Source of the DNA: Parapristionchus giblindavisi
Lineage: Eukaryota > Nematoda > Chromadorea > Rhabditida > Diplogasteridae
Direction of reading: 5' to 3'
Length of the DNA stretch: 64,000 nucleotides
Assembly: GCA_943737045.1 (NCBI GenBank)
Contig: CALSFV010000232.1
Location: 930,001-994,000, forward strand
Below, one piece after another: positions 12,584-25,405 of this stretch (position 1 is its first letter; each line of letters begins with the position of its first letter). A program made the translations under genes and the position numbers. The notes beneath the pieces are model-generated. The model was given only the letters and a program-made list of their open reading frames with translations, was not told the origin of the DNA and searched no databases.

Positions 12584-14071
12584 ATATCACGGGTATCCTG
12601 TAAAAGTGTAGCAAAATCGGCCGGTTCTGCCACTAGGAAAAAATTTTTGTCTCCGATTTCGATGAAACTACATTGATAGATGTGGTTGGGCGCCATGAGA
12701 AGGCCAAGATACTTGATTGGGCAAAAATCACAGATTATCGATTTTTTTTGACCTACCACATAATTGATCATAACTCGGTTAATTTTGATAGTACAGTGAG
12801 CAGACAGGTGTCATTCGAACCATATTCTAAAGCTCTCCAAAAAAGTTATTTATGACCCGTTAGCTGCTAAGTCATCTTTAGGGCGAAAAACGTGAAAAAC
12901 ACTTTTTGCTACTAAAAAAGTGAAATTTTCTCGGAAAATTTTTCTTGGGTATATCTGTTTTATTGCAAAAAATATGTCTTCAAACCACACTCAATATCAC
13001 TATATAGTTCATTGCCCGTATCTCTTGGCCCGGGAGGTCGATTACTAGTATAGCTCACGGACTTAGTCGATTTTTGATCACTTTCGGTTTTTTGATCGTA
13101 TCTCACTTAAAAGTTGCCCAATTACCTTTTCAAAAAAATAGAAATGACTGGGAGGAGGAATACGATGAAGAAGGAGGAGGGATTGAGGATGAAGTACAAG
13201 TGCACGAGAATGATCTACCCGTCTACTCGGATGCGATCTATGATTAGATGCATTCAGAGATGAAGAATTTGTTCTCGGACGACGCCCAGGACTTATCAAC
13301 TACCCTCGTATTTGACCAGTGATGTTGATATCTGCACAATATTTGCTCAATAATATTACAGTTCCTATTGTAAAGTAAACATATTTGTAAAATTGATTGC
13401 ATTCCCTGTTCATCACATGAAAGCGAAATTGGAGCAGTTTTCCATTAATAACTCGAAAACGGCTTGACATAGCAATTTGGACAAAAGTAAACTTTTCAAT
13501 CTCCTTTTCGAGAGAATCAATTCTATTTTTTTGAAAAGGTAATTGAGCAACTTTTAAGTGAGATACGATCAAAAAACCGAAAGTGATCAAAAATCGACTA
13601 AGTCCGTGAGCTATACTAGTAATCGACCTCCCGGGCCAAGAGATACGGGCAATGAACTATATAGTGATATTGAGTGTGGTTTGAAGACATATTTTTTGCA
13701 ATAAAACAGATATACCCAAGAAAAATTTTTCGAGAAAATTTCACTTTTTTAGTAGCAAAAAGTGTTTTTCACGTTTTTCGCCCTAAAGATGACTTAGCAG
13801 CTAACGGATCATAAACAACTTTTTAGAAGAGCTTTAGAATATGGTTCAAACTACACCTGTCTGCTCACTGTACTATCAAAATTCACCGAGTTATGATCAA
13901 TTATGTGGTAGGTCAAAAAAAATCGATAATCTGTGATTTTTGCCCAATCAAGTATCTTGGCCTTCTCACGGCCCCCAACCACATCTACCAATGTAGTTTC
14001 ATCGAAATCGGAGACAAAAAAATTTTCCTAGTGGCAGGCTTTTCTACACTTTTACAGGAGACCCGTGATAT
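12584..14071. mobile_element. Foldback DNA element with ~555-bp inverted arms, in intron 8 of pseudogene C
   Basis: It starts ATATCACGGGTATCCTGTAA and ends with the near-inverse (TTACAGGAGACCCGTGATAT). The left arm 12584-13143 and right arm 13521-14071 are inverted copies over their whole length with few differences. The 377-bp centre contains a short plus-strand acidic open frame (13141-13235, with DWEEEYDEE and YSDAIYD). It continues in frame past one TAG to DDAQDLSTTLVFDQ and a stop, possibly a fossil of a transposase C-terminus. A smaller relative with matching ends lies at 30667-31203. The superfamily is unknown. Confidence 0.85.
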
Positions 14072-15990
14072 GTAATTCGCATTGTCCCTTGTTTGAGCCC
14101 AAAATGCTTTTAGAAAGAGCAGTCGTAGGTCAAAATTACCCCCGACAAACCTTTCGATGAATATAATAATCAGAAAAGGATCTATGGTAGGAAAGATCGC
14201 GGAACACAGTAGGAGATCGCTGCCGACGTGACCGAGCGATATTTTGAATATTGGCGCCACAATGATAATGGTGGTTGGAGCGTAAGACAGAATCAAGGGA
14301 ACTGAGCCCTGGAAAATTCGACAAAAAATTAAGTTAATAAGTCAAAAAAGTCGATTTTATTATTATTATTATTATTATTATGCAACATATCTCCGTCTTT
14401 ATAATGAATGAGAAAATCGATTTTATTTTGATATGGGCGATACAATATTTATATTATTATTATTATTATTATTATCATTAAAGAATAACCTGAATCAGTA
14501 GAGCGAGAAACAAATGGAATTGGAGTGTTCGAGTAGCGTCACTCATGATAGAGCTGTGTAATTAGTCGATTTTTATCATTAAATGCATTTCCCCAACGCT
14601 TTTTAAAACTTTTTTTCCATATATGTTGATATTTTTGTTGGTTTAGAATAATGATTAATTTGTAGAGAAAATTGGAGAACGGATCACAATTTAGTTCAGC
14701 CTCAGTAATAGTGAGGCAGCGAAGGAAAAATCAGCAAATGTTTTGCGCGCCTCATGGTATTTAACGTGCGATGTTACAGCGAAAATACCGCTATCTACTG
14801 GTCAGCTATTAATGGAAAATCGATAATCAAAATGGAGAAATTCGAAGGAGATCGACTAGATTTTCATATCCTCTCTAACCAACCGCTCAAGTTTGGTCAA
14901 TTCTGCTGACGTTTAAAAAAAAGGCATTTCGAGGTTAATGATTCATTGTATGGTAAGCGATTTAGTTTTTGCTGGCTTTTCCACGATCAAATGTTTCACT
15001 TTGGAAGTTGTAATTTCCATGAGACTTGTCGAATCTGACCCATCGGAATGACACGATGGGTTATACAGACTTACACAAAAAGTGAATTGATTTCAGATAC
15101 CCTCGAATTTCGCCATATTCTCTCTGGCTATAGCTGTCCGGCTAGCGGCTCACCTGAGTCTGCGCATCTCGGCGACTACACGAGCTATCAATAAAAATTT
15201 AAGAATACAAATGTTTAAACCTTTACCCAGAATATAACCCCGCAATAAACAATGTTCTTCGTATACTCCTCGTTTTCTGGTAGTGATCGCAGAATATCAG
15301 TGAAATACTCGTGCGTGCCAGTGTTGTCGCTGTAGAAGAAATATCAAGATGACGACTATGGGGTGTCTAGAAAAAATTGCGCTAGAGTATTGAGCGACAT
15401 GTGTACGAAGTTAAGATTATTACCTTTTTTTATAAATATAAAACGGGTCAAACTAATTTGTCCGAGACGCAGAGTGAGTTTGGCCAAACTCATGCGTGTC
15501 CAACCTTTATATACAGACTTTTCGATCTTTTCAAAAAGTAAGCAAATGTCCCTAATTTTATGTAACGGGAGAACACATTTTATATCTTATTATTTAATTT
15601 TATTTTATCTGTATTTCTTTCGCAATTTGAAGCTGATTTAAATTTTTCTTATAATTATTCACTTTCTTAATGTTATTTCTTTTTCGTATTGTATTGTACA
15701 AACTTCATTTTTACATCACAAATTTATCGCATTTATTAGCACAATTCACTCAATTATGTAAAGAACATGGGGTTTGAGTGAGGAAATGCACTCGTTCTTC
15801 AATCCGACGATCACTATGGACTCTTCACTCTTGGATATAACACGTCTTGATCTTCGTGATAACAACTGGAGAAGTATTGTTTGCCAATTTTCTGCAAATG
15901 GTATTTTATTTAATTCTAAATTATGAAAACATACCACTCGCATGTAGTTGTTTGATCCGTACTCTTACTCCCTTCCAGCTTTCCTAGATT

Positions 15991-16377
15991 ACGAGATTTG
16001 AGAGTCTTAATTTTCGTAATACTGATCATTGCGCTATCTCAGAGAAAGAGGTGCGGTCGCTATTACGAGATTTGAGAGTCTTAATTTTCGTAATACTGAT
16101 CATTCCGCTATCTCAGAGAAAGAGGAGCGGTCGCTATTACGAGATTTGAGAGTCTTAATTTTCGTAATACTGATCATTCCGCTATCTCAGAGAAAGAGGA
16201 GCGGTCGCTATTACGAGATTTGAGAGTCTTAATTTTCGTAATAATGTTCATTCCTCTCTCTCAGATGAAGAGGTGCGGTCGCTATTACGAGATTTGAGAG
16301 TCTTAATTTTCGTAATAATGTTCATTCCTCTCTCTCTCTCTCAGATGAAGAGGTGCGGTCGCTATTACGAGATTTCA
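15991..16377. repeat. 74-bp tandem repeat array, left arm of the foldback element
   Basis: About five units, each containing GCGGTCGCTATTACGAGATT, then GAGAGTCTTAATTTTCGTAA and a TCTCAGAGAAAGAGG segment. The period is 74 bp, with one unit of 80 bp because of extra TC repeats. Later units are slightly different (ATGTTCATTCCTC), as in one end of the right-arm array. Confidence 0.9.
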
Positions 16378-17344
16378 GACTCAGGATTCTCGTAATGCAA
16401 CGTAACGTAACGCAAAAAAAGGAAGAGAGAATCATACCTATGTCATCTGTTCTTTTAGTTCCGGTTCTCCATTAATAATAGACTCTCGTATCTCCATTAA
16501 TAATAGATTATTTCATGTTATCAAGCCTAAAAGTGGGATTATAATTTAATTGGAAGTCATCAAATGTCTTACTTGCGCTCAAAGATTTTGAAAATCCAGC
16601 AGAAGCCCACGTCACATATCTCTCTGCCTAGCCATTTGAAGGCAAACTCTGTAACTGTAAATGATTAGGGAGATCGCCGAAAATTACAAACCGTATTGCC
16701 CTGCTTTCTTCTTAGCACCTTAGCACAACAGTTGAAAAATATGAAAAAAAAATACTAGAGAAAAAAACAAACACTCACCATTTCACGCCACCGACCGACT
16801 CTAATAACGCAATTTAGAGAAAATGAAACATCAATGAGTAATTCCATTTGTCGACTGTTTCATCTCGCTAGGCGGTTGGTTTTAACAAGTTTGTTGTTCT
16901 TCTCCATTTCATCTGCCAATCGGTGTTGTTTCAAGTTGGAAATAATACAAGAATGATTGTATTGTGATGATAACTGCGGAGATAGAAATATTTTTCAACT
17001 GCTGTGCTAAGAAGAAAGCAGGCAATACGGTTTGTAATTTTCGGCGATCTCCCTAATCATTTACAGTTACAGAGTTTGCCCTCAAATGGCTAGGCAGATA
17101 GATATGTGATGTGGGCTTCTGCTGGATTTTCAAAATCTTTGAGCGCAAGTAAGACATTTGATGACTTCCAATTACATTATAATCCCACTTTTAGGCTTGA
17201 TAACATGAAATAATCTATTATTAATGGAGATACGAGAGTCTATTATTAATGGAGAACCGGAACTAAAAGAACAGATGACATAGGTATGATTCTTTCTTCC
17301 TTTTTTGCGTTACGTTACGTTGCATTACGAGAATCCTGAGTCTG

Positions 17345-17729
17345 ACATCTCGTAATAGCGACCGCACCTCTTCATCTGAGAGAGAGAGGAATGAACATTA
17401 TTACGAAAATTAAGACTCTCAAATCTCGTAATAGCGACCGCACCTCTTCCTCTGAGAGAGCGGAATGATCAGTATTACGAAAATTAAGACTCTCAAATCT
17501 CGTAATAGCGACCGCACCTCTTCCTCTGAGAGAGCGGAATGATCAGTATTACGAAAATTAAGACTCTCAAATCTCGTAATAGCGACCGCACCTCTTTCTC
17601 TGAGATATCGGAATGATCAGTATTACGAAAATTAAGACTCTCAAATCTCGTAATAGCGACCGCACCTCTTCCTCTGAGAGAGCGGAATGATCAGTATTAC
17701 GAAAATTAAGACTCTCAAATCTCGTAATC
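17345..17729. repeat. 74-bp tandem repeat array, right arm of the foldback element
   Basis: This is the inverted counterpart of the array at 15991-16377, with about five units containing TCTCGTAATAGCGACCGCAC. Unit variants differ slightly between the arms, so the arms are not perfectly homogenised. Confidence 0.9.
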
Positions 17730-19649
17730 TAGGAAAGCAGAGAACGGATCAAACAACTACATGCGAGTGGTATGTTTTCATAATTTAGAATTAAATAAAA
17801 TACCATTTGCAGAAAATTGGCAAACAATACTTCTCCAGTTGTTATCACGAAGATCAAGACGTGTTATATCCAAGAGTGAAGAGTCCATAGTGATCGTCGG
17901 ATTGAAGAACGAGTGCATTTCCTCACTCAAACCCCATGTTCTTTACATAATTGAGTGAATTGTGCTAATAAATGCGATAAATTTGTGATGTAAAAATGAA
18001 GTTTGTACAATACAATACGAAAAAGAAATAACATTAAGAAAGTGAATATGTAATTAAAAATTGAAATCATAAGAATTGAATTTTATTGAATGAAAATTGC
18101 GAAAGAAATAAAATATTTAAAAGAAATTTATAATACGGAATATTTTGGTAAGAATGTTGCTGGAATATAGAGATTTTCCAAAAATGCACTCAAGCTACCA
18201 TTTCCGAACAATAATGCATGTCATGTATGGTCTGTTTGGCCAAACTCGCTCTGCGTCTCGGACAAATTAGTTTGACCCGTTTTATATCTTACTTATCTAA
18301 TAACATAGAACAACGCGTTCAATTCGATTACTAAAGAATTATTTGTTTTCAAATAAACTAACGCTACAGCGAGGCCCGCGTTAACGATGATTGACGTATA
18401 ACCAATATTAACAAGCATAGCGGCCAAAGGAAATACGATTGGTTTGTTGGTTTCGAGATATTTCGGCCTTAGAATGTATAACCATATTATTTTTTTAAAA
18501 TTATGATAGCATTCCGGCATATAGCTTTGTATCGATAAAAGAAATGGAAGACGAGAATTATATATATTTCATAATGAAAACTCAAAAATATGAGTTTGTA
18601 AACGTTGCCCCATAACTGATTGCCATATTGCGCACGTTCAATGTAGAGTATGAAACCATTTTTGAATCCGATCGCAACCTGAATTTATTATTATTATTAT
18701 TTAGCTTTAAATCTAATTCACCATCAAAGCAACCACGCTTTGATTCTTTTGAATATAAAGCAATAAAAATACACAAAAAAACTGCAGAAACGAATATCCG
18801 GGCCGTGTGGAAAGATTTTGCCGGTTTGCCGAATTGCAGTAATTGTCGACTTTCTATTGCCGAAATTGCCGAACCGGCAACTTCGAGAACATTTCAAAAA
18901 TCGCAATGTATATTTTAACAATATATTGATAGATTTAAACATAAAGATTAATTTTCAAAAAGTTATCAAACAAAAAATATTCTCAGAAGCATTTTGAATT
19001 TTTCACTGCAATCTATTTACATTTTGTTCTTCTTTACTAACAACATTATTATTATGGACAAAACCAAGTTATCATGATTATAGACTATAATTTATAGTTG
19101 TATTTTTTTTGTTATATGTCTTGCTGTACAGCCCTGTCGTGATCCTTTTCGAATAGCGAATCATGAAACAGAATTCAGAAATAAAGATAGACAGAGATAA
19201 CACACGAAGTCCTCGCTCAATACTTTGTCAATAATTGATGAGGACCCACAGTCGATGAAATTTAACACTGATTTTTTTCAAAAGATGAAAATTCTCACAG
19301 GCATAAGAAAAGCGTGCATTAGAGATATCATCACGTCAACCGAAGCAAATATAACTAATAAATATCGATATCCTCCGAGATGGGAACTATTTGAATGGGA
19401 AACAGCAAATATGAGTAGGATATTGCCAATCATAGAAATGGAGAGAGTGATGAGAGTGAATAGCTGCAATTGTCGCATTAGGTTGAAACAAAATGTCTTT
19501 ACTAAATAGCTGTCGTAAAATGAACAAGCAAAAGTATTTAAAATAATGTTAAAGAATATTCTGCTTGATAAAAACTAAATATTGAAGTATGTATTATAAG
19601 TTAATGAGCAATCAATCATAATTCGGACCTGGTGATAGTTGTTCTGCAT

Positions 19650-20768
19650 GTTTTCTGATGCTAACAGCTTGATACACCTGACCAGACCTGGCTGTTTCAA
19701 TCTCAAATTGACATACAAATACACTATGTTTCTTTGTGCGAAACGTTTCCATGAAAAACCAGAAGTATGAATGAAATTATTTTCTATAAGAGACAGAGAA
19801 TTAAATATATTAAATATTAAATATAATATTATATTAATAATATTAAATAGAGATGTTCCTAGTTGACGCCATAAAATGGGCGTATACCAGCTATATATAC
19901 TATGATTCGCTGCATTTGTTTTTTTTTCACTTATAATCAAAACATTCCCCAGGCTGATTAATAACTCCCTAGAGTATTTCCAAATGCAGAACAAGAAAAA
20001 AGACCATTGACTAGTTTTTAATTGGTTCTAATCGTTGTAGTCCGCTATAAATAATAATCCACTTTATAGTCTGTATAAAATGTACTTGTGTGCTAACATC
20101 TCCCACAAAAACACGCATTAAATGGAATAAAATAGCCAAAATATTATTATTCGATGAGCTAATTCCCAAAGGTGGCTTGGCGCTTTGACGGGAAACAAGA
20201 GAGTTGAGTTGAATAATACAAACTCATCATCTTTAATTGGTTGTTCTCTGACATTCATAGTCAGAAAACAACAAATATAATACATAATAATTTAATCAAT
20301 TATGAAATAATGAAATACTCAAAAACTTTAATGATTTTTACTTTTTGCGTTTTTTTCCTGTTTTTTTTTCTCTAATTTTTCTGAATTACGTTCTAATAAA
20401 ATCAAATTCTAACTTATCCAATATTGTCCGTATAAATTGTCCCTTCTCGAACTCTCTCTGTTCTATGTACTATATGTACTAATAATATCTCGCTTGGACT
20501 CTCTCTCTACACATAAAATTCATTGTGGATCTGGCTCGCTCTTTCATATATTTATCTTTCAACGCGATAGAATATTAAACTTTGCTAAATTTTGTTATAG
20601 AACATTCATTGCATAAAACTGAAATACTTATGATATAAAAAGAAAGAAAATACAAATTAGTCTTCTGAAGAGCCAATCTGCACGTTTGTGAATTATCTTA
20701 TTGTTAGAGATGATTCTACTGTTTCTGAATGTTGGCACAGTTTCAGAGAACAACAGCTCAGATTTCAG
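19650..20768. other. Gap between pseudogene C and gene D; no gene seen
   Basis: AT-rich sequence. Pieces of the TTGNCCGTATAAAAT element family are visible near 20060 and 20425 (ATTGTCCGTATAAA) but without clear paired ends. No receptor exon or other convincing open frame was found. The promoter of pseudogene C would lie at the left side, upstream of 19649 on the minus strand. Confidence 0.5.
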
Positions 20769-23700
20769 TCAGGCATCTCGGTACATCGTCGTGTTGTTAG
20801 TCGTCATATATGAATGTCCAAATCCCACAGTGGTCATGGGTCCATTTCCATATTTGAACCGACGTATCCACCTGAGAACGGTAGATCGCAAACTGCAATA
20901 AAATATATTATTTTACCTTTTAATTGTGAGATCATACAATTTTGGAATAATAATGGGGGTTAACTAGGGTTTTTCACTCGCTATCATCAAGGGTAAAGGC
21001 ACATCCCGTTATGACATACATAGAAAGTCCATTGGATAATCACGGCTCGGCCAGTGATCTGGGGGGGGGGGGCTAACCTCTTCTTCGGACCTAGATTACC
21101 GCGTGATCTAGTCACTACGAATTCACCAAAATCTGTCACGTTGGTTAGCGACACGACCGCCGTATCAGTCAGTTTTACTATCAACATGGATATATAATAC
21201 GCATCCCTTCTTTGAGCCCCATGTAAGTGCTTTTAGGGAGAACCGTATTCTAACAAGCTCTGGTATTTTCAAACTAGTAGTTTACTTATCATTCAAACTA
21301 GCCGTAGACTTGCAAGTCTACGGCTAGTAAAACGTAAGTTTACTGAAAGTGGTGTATATACTGTAATGCATTTCGTCAAATATTCTTTCACTTCTAGTAA
21401 ACTAGCCGTAAACTTCTAGTCTGTGACGTCACGTAAGTAAACTACTAGTTTGGAAATACCAGAGAGGGCATGCTTCCAACTTAAGGTGGCCATATAAGGT
21501 GGGAATAACTGACCTGAATCAGTTTTCGATGCTGATTACGGATCCGTTTTCAAACGTTGCCCAATCGAGCAAAGATTCGAGAAAAAAGATATTGAAATTC
21601 GACTATTTGATTCGAAAATTCACAACTTACTTTCCTTATTCAATAAACTTCAGCAGCCGGTGTTTGGATAGTTGATAGTTGAGTTTATGAACGCATTAGG
21701 ATGGTTTATAAACGAAGCAACACGAATTTCCGAATCAACTAGCGAGTTTCAATATCGATTTTCTCGAATCTCAGTTCGATTAGGCAATGTTAGAAACGGA
21801 TTCGTAATCAGCATCGACAACTGATTAAGGTCAGTTATTCCTACCCCATATGGTCACCTTAAGTTCGAAGCATCCCGTCAAAAAGTCAAAAACATCCCGA
21901 CAAACCTGTCTATGAATATAATAATCAGGAAGGGATCTAGTGCAGGAAAGATCGCGGAACACAAAAGGAGATCGCCCGCGACTTCACCGAGCGAAATTCC
22001 GAATATTGGTGTCACAATAATAATAGTGGTGGGAGTGTACGACAGTAGAAGGGGAACCGAGCCCTGGAATATTCGAGAAAATAAATTTGCATTTTGTTAT
22101 TATTGCCAAACTATCTCTCTGTTCCTAATGATCGCGAAAAAGCGATAGTATTTTTTTGCAATGATCCGATAATTTAACCACATCCTCTGCAGATGCTATC
22201 AAGCGATAGCAGTATATGCAACTTTTCTCTCTATTTGACTACACGTTATAATCTATCTATGCATTATATGTAATCTCTCTGTAGGAAATGATAAATATTA
22301 TTATCATTAAATACCAACCTGAATGAGTAGAGCGAGAAACAAATGGAATTGGAGCGTTCGAGTAGTGTCGCTCATGATAGAGCTGTAATTAGCCTAGTTG
22401 CATCATTGAATGCATCATATCCCACCGCGGAACTTTAATTATTTTTTATCAATATAAATTTTAAGTTGTGAATAATCATTTCTTAAACATCTACATAGAA
22501 CCGATTGATGTGATCAAGCTACGCAAATCAAAAGAAGAAATGCGCGAGAGATACTAGGGGAGAGGATATTATAAAATAATAATATGAGATCCATCACAAC
22601 CAATACAAAAGACATGTATAATAATCATTTTCAAAAGCAAATTGAATCCAGGAAAACACCCAGTGCTACTTGTTCAGTGGTTCTATATTTTTATAAGTTT
22701 TGATCTGGGAAAGCAATCGAGCTGATCTTTTGAGGCAATGTACAGAAATAGCTGGAATACAACCATGATGCGTTGGTGTAATTAAACTAGTTCGCTTAAG
22801 AGTAGTGATGAAGCAATCGAAGTAAAGTTCTTTTTTTGAAACTTTATAGTTTATGATGAAAAGTTCTGTTCTACTTAAATATTGTGAGAGTGGAGACACT
22901 ACACAGTAAAAGTCGGAATGGGTTTGACTCCATGTACATGTTCGACACGTGTATGGCCTGGTATGCAATATTGTTTTTTTGGTTAGCTTTGGAATATGTA
23001 ATTGTCATGAGACCAAGCACATGCTGAGACGCATCAAATGCTTACACACATGCGCACGAACATGAGATTAGAAGAAGCGGTCAATCGAAAAAGATTTACA
23101 CATTCAGAAAAAAATTGTTAATTGGAACACTTTTCCATGTATGTCCCGTGAATATTTAATCGCTCACTAGTGTGGAGCTGAAAACCCGAGTTCATTTTAA
23201 ATGCCCTCGAATTTCGTTATTTTAAATTTCGATTTTCTCAAAGCTCATAGACATTTGAGATTTGTTTTCATCGTTGTGTTATCAGAATCACATGATGATT
23301 CGAATAGTATATGCCACTATTGATAGCTCAACGGGAGATGTTTGACCATTCCATTCTTAGGCAGTATGTCATACTGCTCACAAGCCAGTTTGGATAGCTA
23401 ACCTTCTAAATCCAGCCATCTTTCTGACTAGCGACTCACCTTAGTCTGCGCATCTCAACGATAACTCTGGCAATCAATGCCCCGATAACTACGAATGTAG
23501 CTGTGAACATCGCTATGGCTACCATCAATGCGATGCCCGTTCGAAGAATTATTTGGCCATTGTTGTCCTGTAAACAATCGGACTAAACTCATAATTAAAT
23601 TAAATTGTGTTCCATATTAGGAGAGAAAAAATGATACGTCACTCGGAAACATACAAATGAGATATAGTACTAACAGCAAATAATCTAATTACGTAACCTC

Positions 23701-25405
23701 AAATCTTCTCCTTTAAAAATGTTTAAACTTTAACTTTACCCAGAATATGACTCCGCAATAAACAGTGTTCTTCATGTACTCCTCTTTCTCTACTAGAGAT
23801 CTCAGAAGATCCACGAAATATTCGTGCGTACCAGTATTGTCACTGTAACAGTTGTGATAAAATTCGCAATTATGCGGTGATCATTGTCGGAAGTCGAGAA
23901 AAAATTACTCTAAAATGATGAGAGTTATATGCAAAGAGTGAAGATCATTATCATCTTTATTTTTGAGAATTTTGAACATAGAACGAAAAATTCATCTCGT
24001 ACACTAAATATTCAGTTATTTTCAAATGAACTAACGCTAAAGCGAGCGCCACGTAAACGAAGATTGAAGAATAGGCAATATTTATGAGTACAGCGACCAG
24101 TGGAAATACGATTTGACGTCGGCTGATCTCGAGAAATTCCGGCCTTGGACAGTATTTTATATATTATTTAATCTTTTAAACGCTGATAGCATACCGGCAT
24201 ATAGCTCTGTATCGATAGAAAAAGTGGAAGGCGAGAATTATGTATATTTCATAATGACATGTCATAAATATGAGCTGGTATACGTTGCCCCAAAACTGAT
24301 TGACATATTGCGCACGTTCAATGTAGAGTATGAAACCATTTTTGAATCCGATGATTACCTTAATTTATTATAATCATTAGTATTATTATTAAAAATATTT
24401 TTATTATCAGTATGAAAGCCACTACGCTTTGGACATTTCGAATAGCAAGCATTAAATATCCAGAAATACTGCAGAAACCGAGCAACCCAAGAAGTTCTCG
24501 CGAAAACTTTGTCCGGATGTCATACCACTCCTAATTATCTTGTAGAATGGTATCTAGTCTGGTATTTCAAAGCTAATAGTTTACTTATCATGGCCACTAG
24601 AAGTAGACGTGCAAGTCTACTTCCAGTTAGATGAAAGTTTACCACAAGTGGAGCATAATACTGTAATGCATTTCATAAATTGTTCTTTCACTTGTAGTAA
24701 ACTTCTAGTCAGCAACATAATTTAAGTAGATTGCTAGTTTAGAAAAAAAAGGTTCATTTTTCTACATTTCATATTTCTGTGAAATCGGATCGTACAATCT
24801 CTTCCTTTCAGTAACAGACAAGGACAAATTCAACCCAGATTTTTTTTCAAAATATGAAAATTCTCACAGGTATAAGAAAAGCGTGCATTAGGGATATCAG
24901 CACGTCAACCGAGGCGAAAATGACTAATAAATATCGATATCCTCCAAGGTGAGAGCTATTTGAATGGAAAACCGCAGATATAAGTAGAATATTGCCGATC
25001 ATGGAGATGGAGAGGGTCATGAGGGTGAAAAGCTGCAAATCTTTCTTTCTTTATTTTCATCACAATAAATGAACAATAGAGCAGATATGTAATTAATATA
25101 TCATAGGTTGAAGGCAGCAGGGAAATGGGGTGGGGTATTGGTGGATACTTATAAGTGAAGAAAAAGGGTGGGGGGGGGTCAATCTCTACAGATCCCATTT
25201 TTTCTACATACGGCAAATGTCGTGATATCCAGTACACTTGTAAATTTAGCTAGATGAACGAAGTTTTTAAGGTATTTTTTCACAAGTCAAAGGATTTGTC
25301 GGGCATGGTCAGCTGTATATTCATAATATTTACAAATGAAATTAGGAAACCAGCGAAAATATAATACACGAAAAATGCACTTACCTGGTGATAATAGCTC
25401 TGCAT
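20769..25405 (-). CDS. Gene D: Str-superfamily seven-transmembrane chemoreceptor, intact
   Basis: Exons in translation order are 25385-25405, 24868-25032, 24195-24358, 24036-24143, 23740-23842, 23440-23567, 22319-22382, 21906-22063 and 20769-20892. All introns are GT-AG and in phase, giving 344 residues. Exon 1 encodes MQSYYHQ. Exon 4 has one extra codon relative to A, B, G and H (ISRRQIVFP region). Exon 6 starts DNNGQ rather than DKNDQ. FPALDPFLIIIFIDR and a 40-residue Thr/Asn-rich basic tail ending TTMYRDA are present. It is a predicted sensory G-protein-coupled receptor with unknown ligand. Intron 8 (1.0 kb) is swollen by two adjacent complete TIR elements and a run of eleven G; intron 2 carries another copy of the first element type. 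Confidence 0.9.
21258..21464. mobile_element. TIR element (MITE), CTCTGGTATTT termini, in intron 8 of gene D
   Basis: The ends CTCTGGTATTTTCAAACTAG and its inverse (ending AAATACCAGAG) pair over about 31 bp (TAGTAGTTTACTTA included). Inside is the hairpin CCGTAGACTTGCAAGTCTACGG. A diverged copy lies at 24558-24745 in intron 2 of the same gene. Confidence 0.85.
21480..21863. mobile_element. TIR element (MITE) of 384 bp with CTTAAGGTGGCCATAT termini, in intron 8 of gene D
   Basis: The left end CTTAAGGTGGCCATATAAGG pairs with the right end over at least 70 bp. The paired part includes the AATAACTGACCTGAATCAG and GATGCTGATTACGGATCCG segments. It begins only 16 bp after the element at 21258-21464 ends. 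No coding capacity is seen. Confidence 0.85.
24558..24745. repeat. Diverged copy of the CTCTGGTATTT element, in intron 2 of gene D
   Basis: It shares TAGTTTACTTATCAT, a hairpin (GTAGACGTGCAAGTCTAC), ACTGTAATGCATTTC and TTCTTTCACTTGTAGTAAACTTCTAG with the element at 21258-21464. The ends are decayed. Confidence 0.7.

Larger units (their letters stand above)
15436..18287. mobile_element. Large foldback element with tandem repeats inside its arms, in intron 4 of pseudogene C
   Basis: The outer termini of about 53 bp are inverted copies (ATATAAAACGGGTCAAACTA at the left; the same on the other strand at the right). The sequence then diverges for 200 bp or more. A second, near-identical inverted pair follows: about 15690-16726 and 16990-18030, roughly 1.04 kb each. 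The loop is about 260 bp. Each arm holds about five 74-bp tandem units and one identical 65-codon open frame (15746-15943 minus, 17761-17958 plus) with no recognisable domain. This design is like Drosophila FB or Caenorhabditis Tc4/Tc6-type foldback elements. No transposase is visible, so it is probably non-autonomous. Confidence 0.85.
12348..19649 (-). pseudogene. Gene C: decayed Str-superfamily chemoreceptor broken by foldback insertions
   Basis: All nine exon remnants are present in order: exon 1 19629-19649, exon 2 19299-19463, exon 3 18515-18678, exon 4 18363-18467, exon 5 15227-15329, exon 6 remnant 15154-15192, exon 7 14490-14553, exon 8 14151-14308 and exon 9 12348-12477. Most individual exons keep an open frame. 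The gene is nevertheless broken. Exon 6 keeps only its last ~39 nt of 128. The donor after exon 1 reads GTCCGA. The donor after exon 3 reads GAATGC instead of GTATGC, and read-through meets a stop. A 2.85-kb foldback element sits in intron 4 and a 1.49-kb one in intron 8. Exon 8 also carries unusual changes (FPTIDP instead of FPALDP, IER instead of IDR). It is best annotated as a recent pseudogene; expression of a partial product cannot be excluded. Confidence 0.9.
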
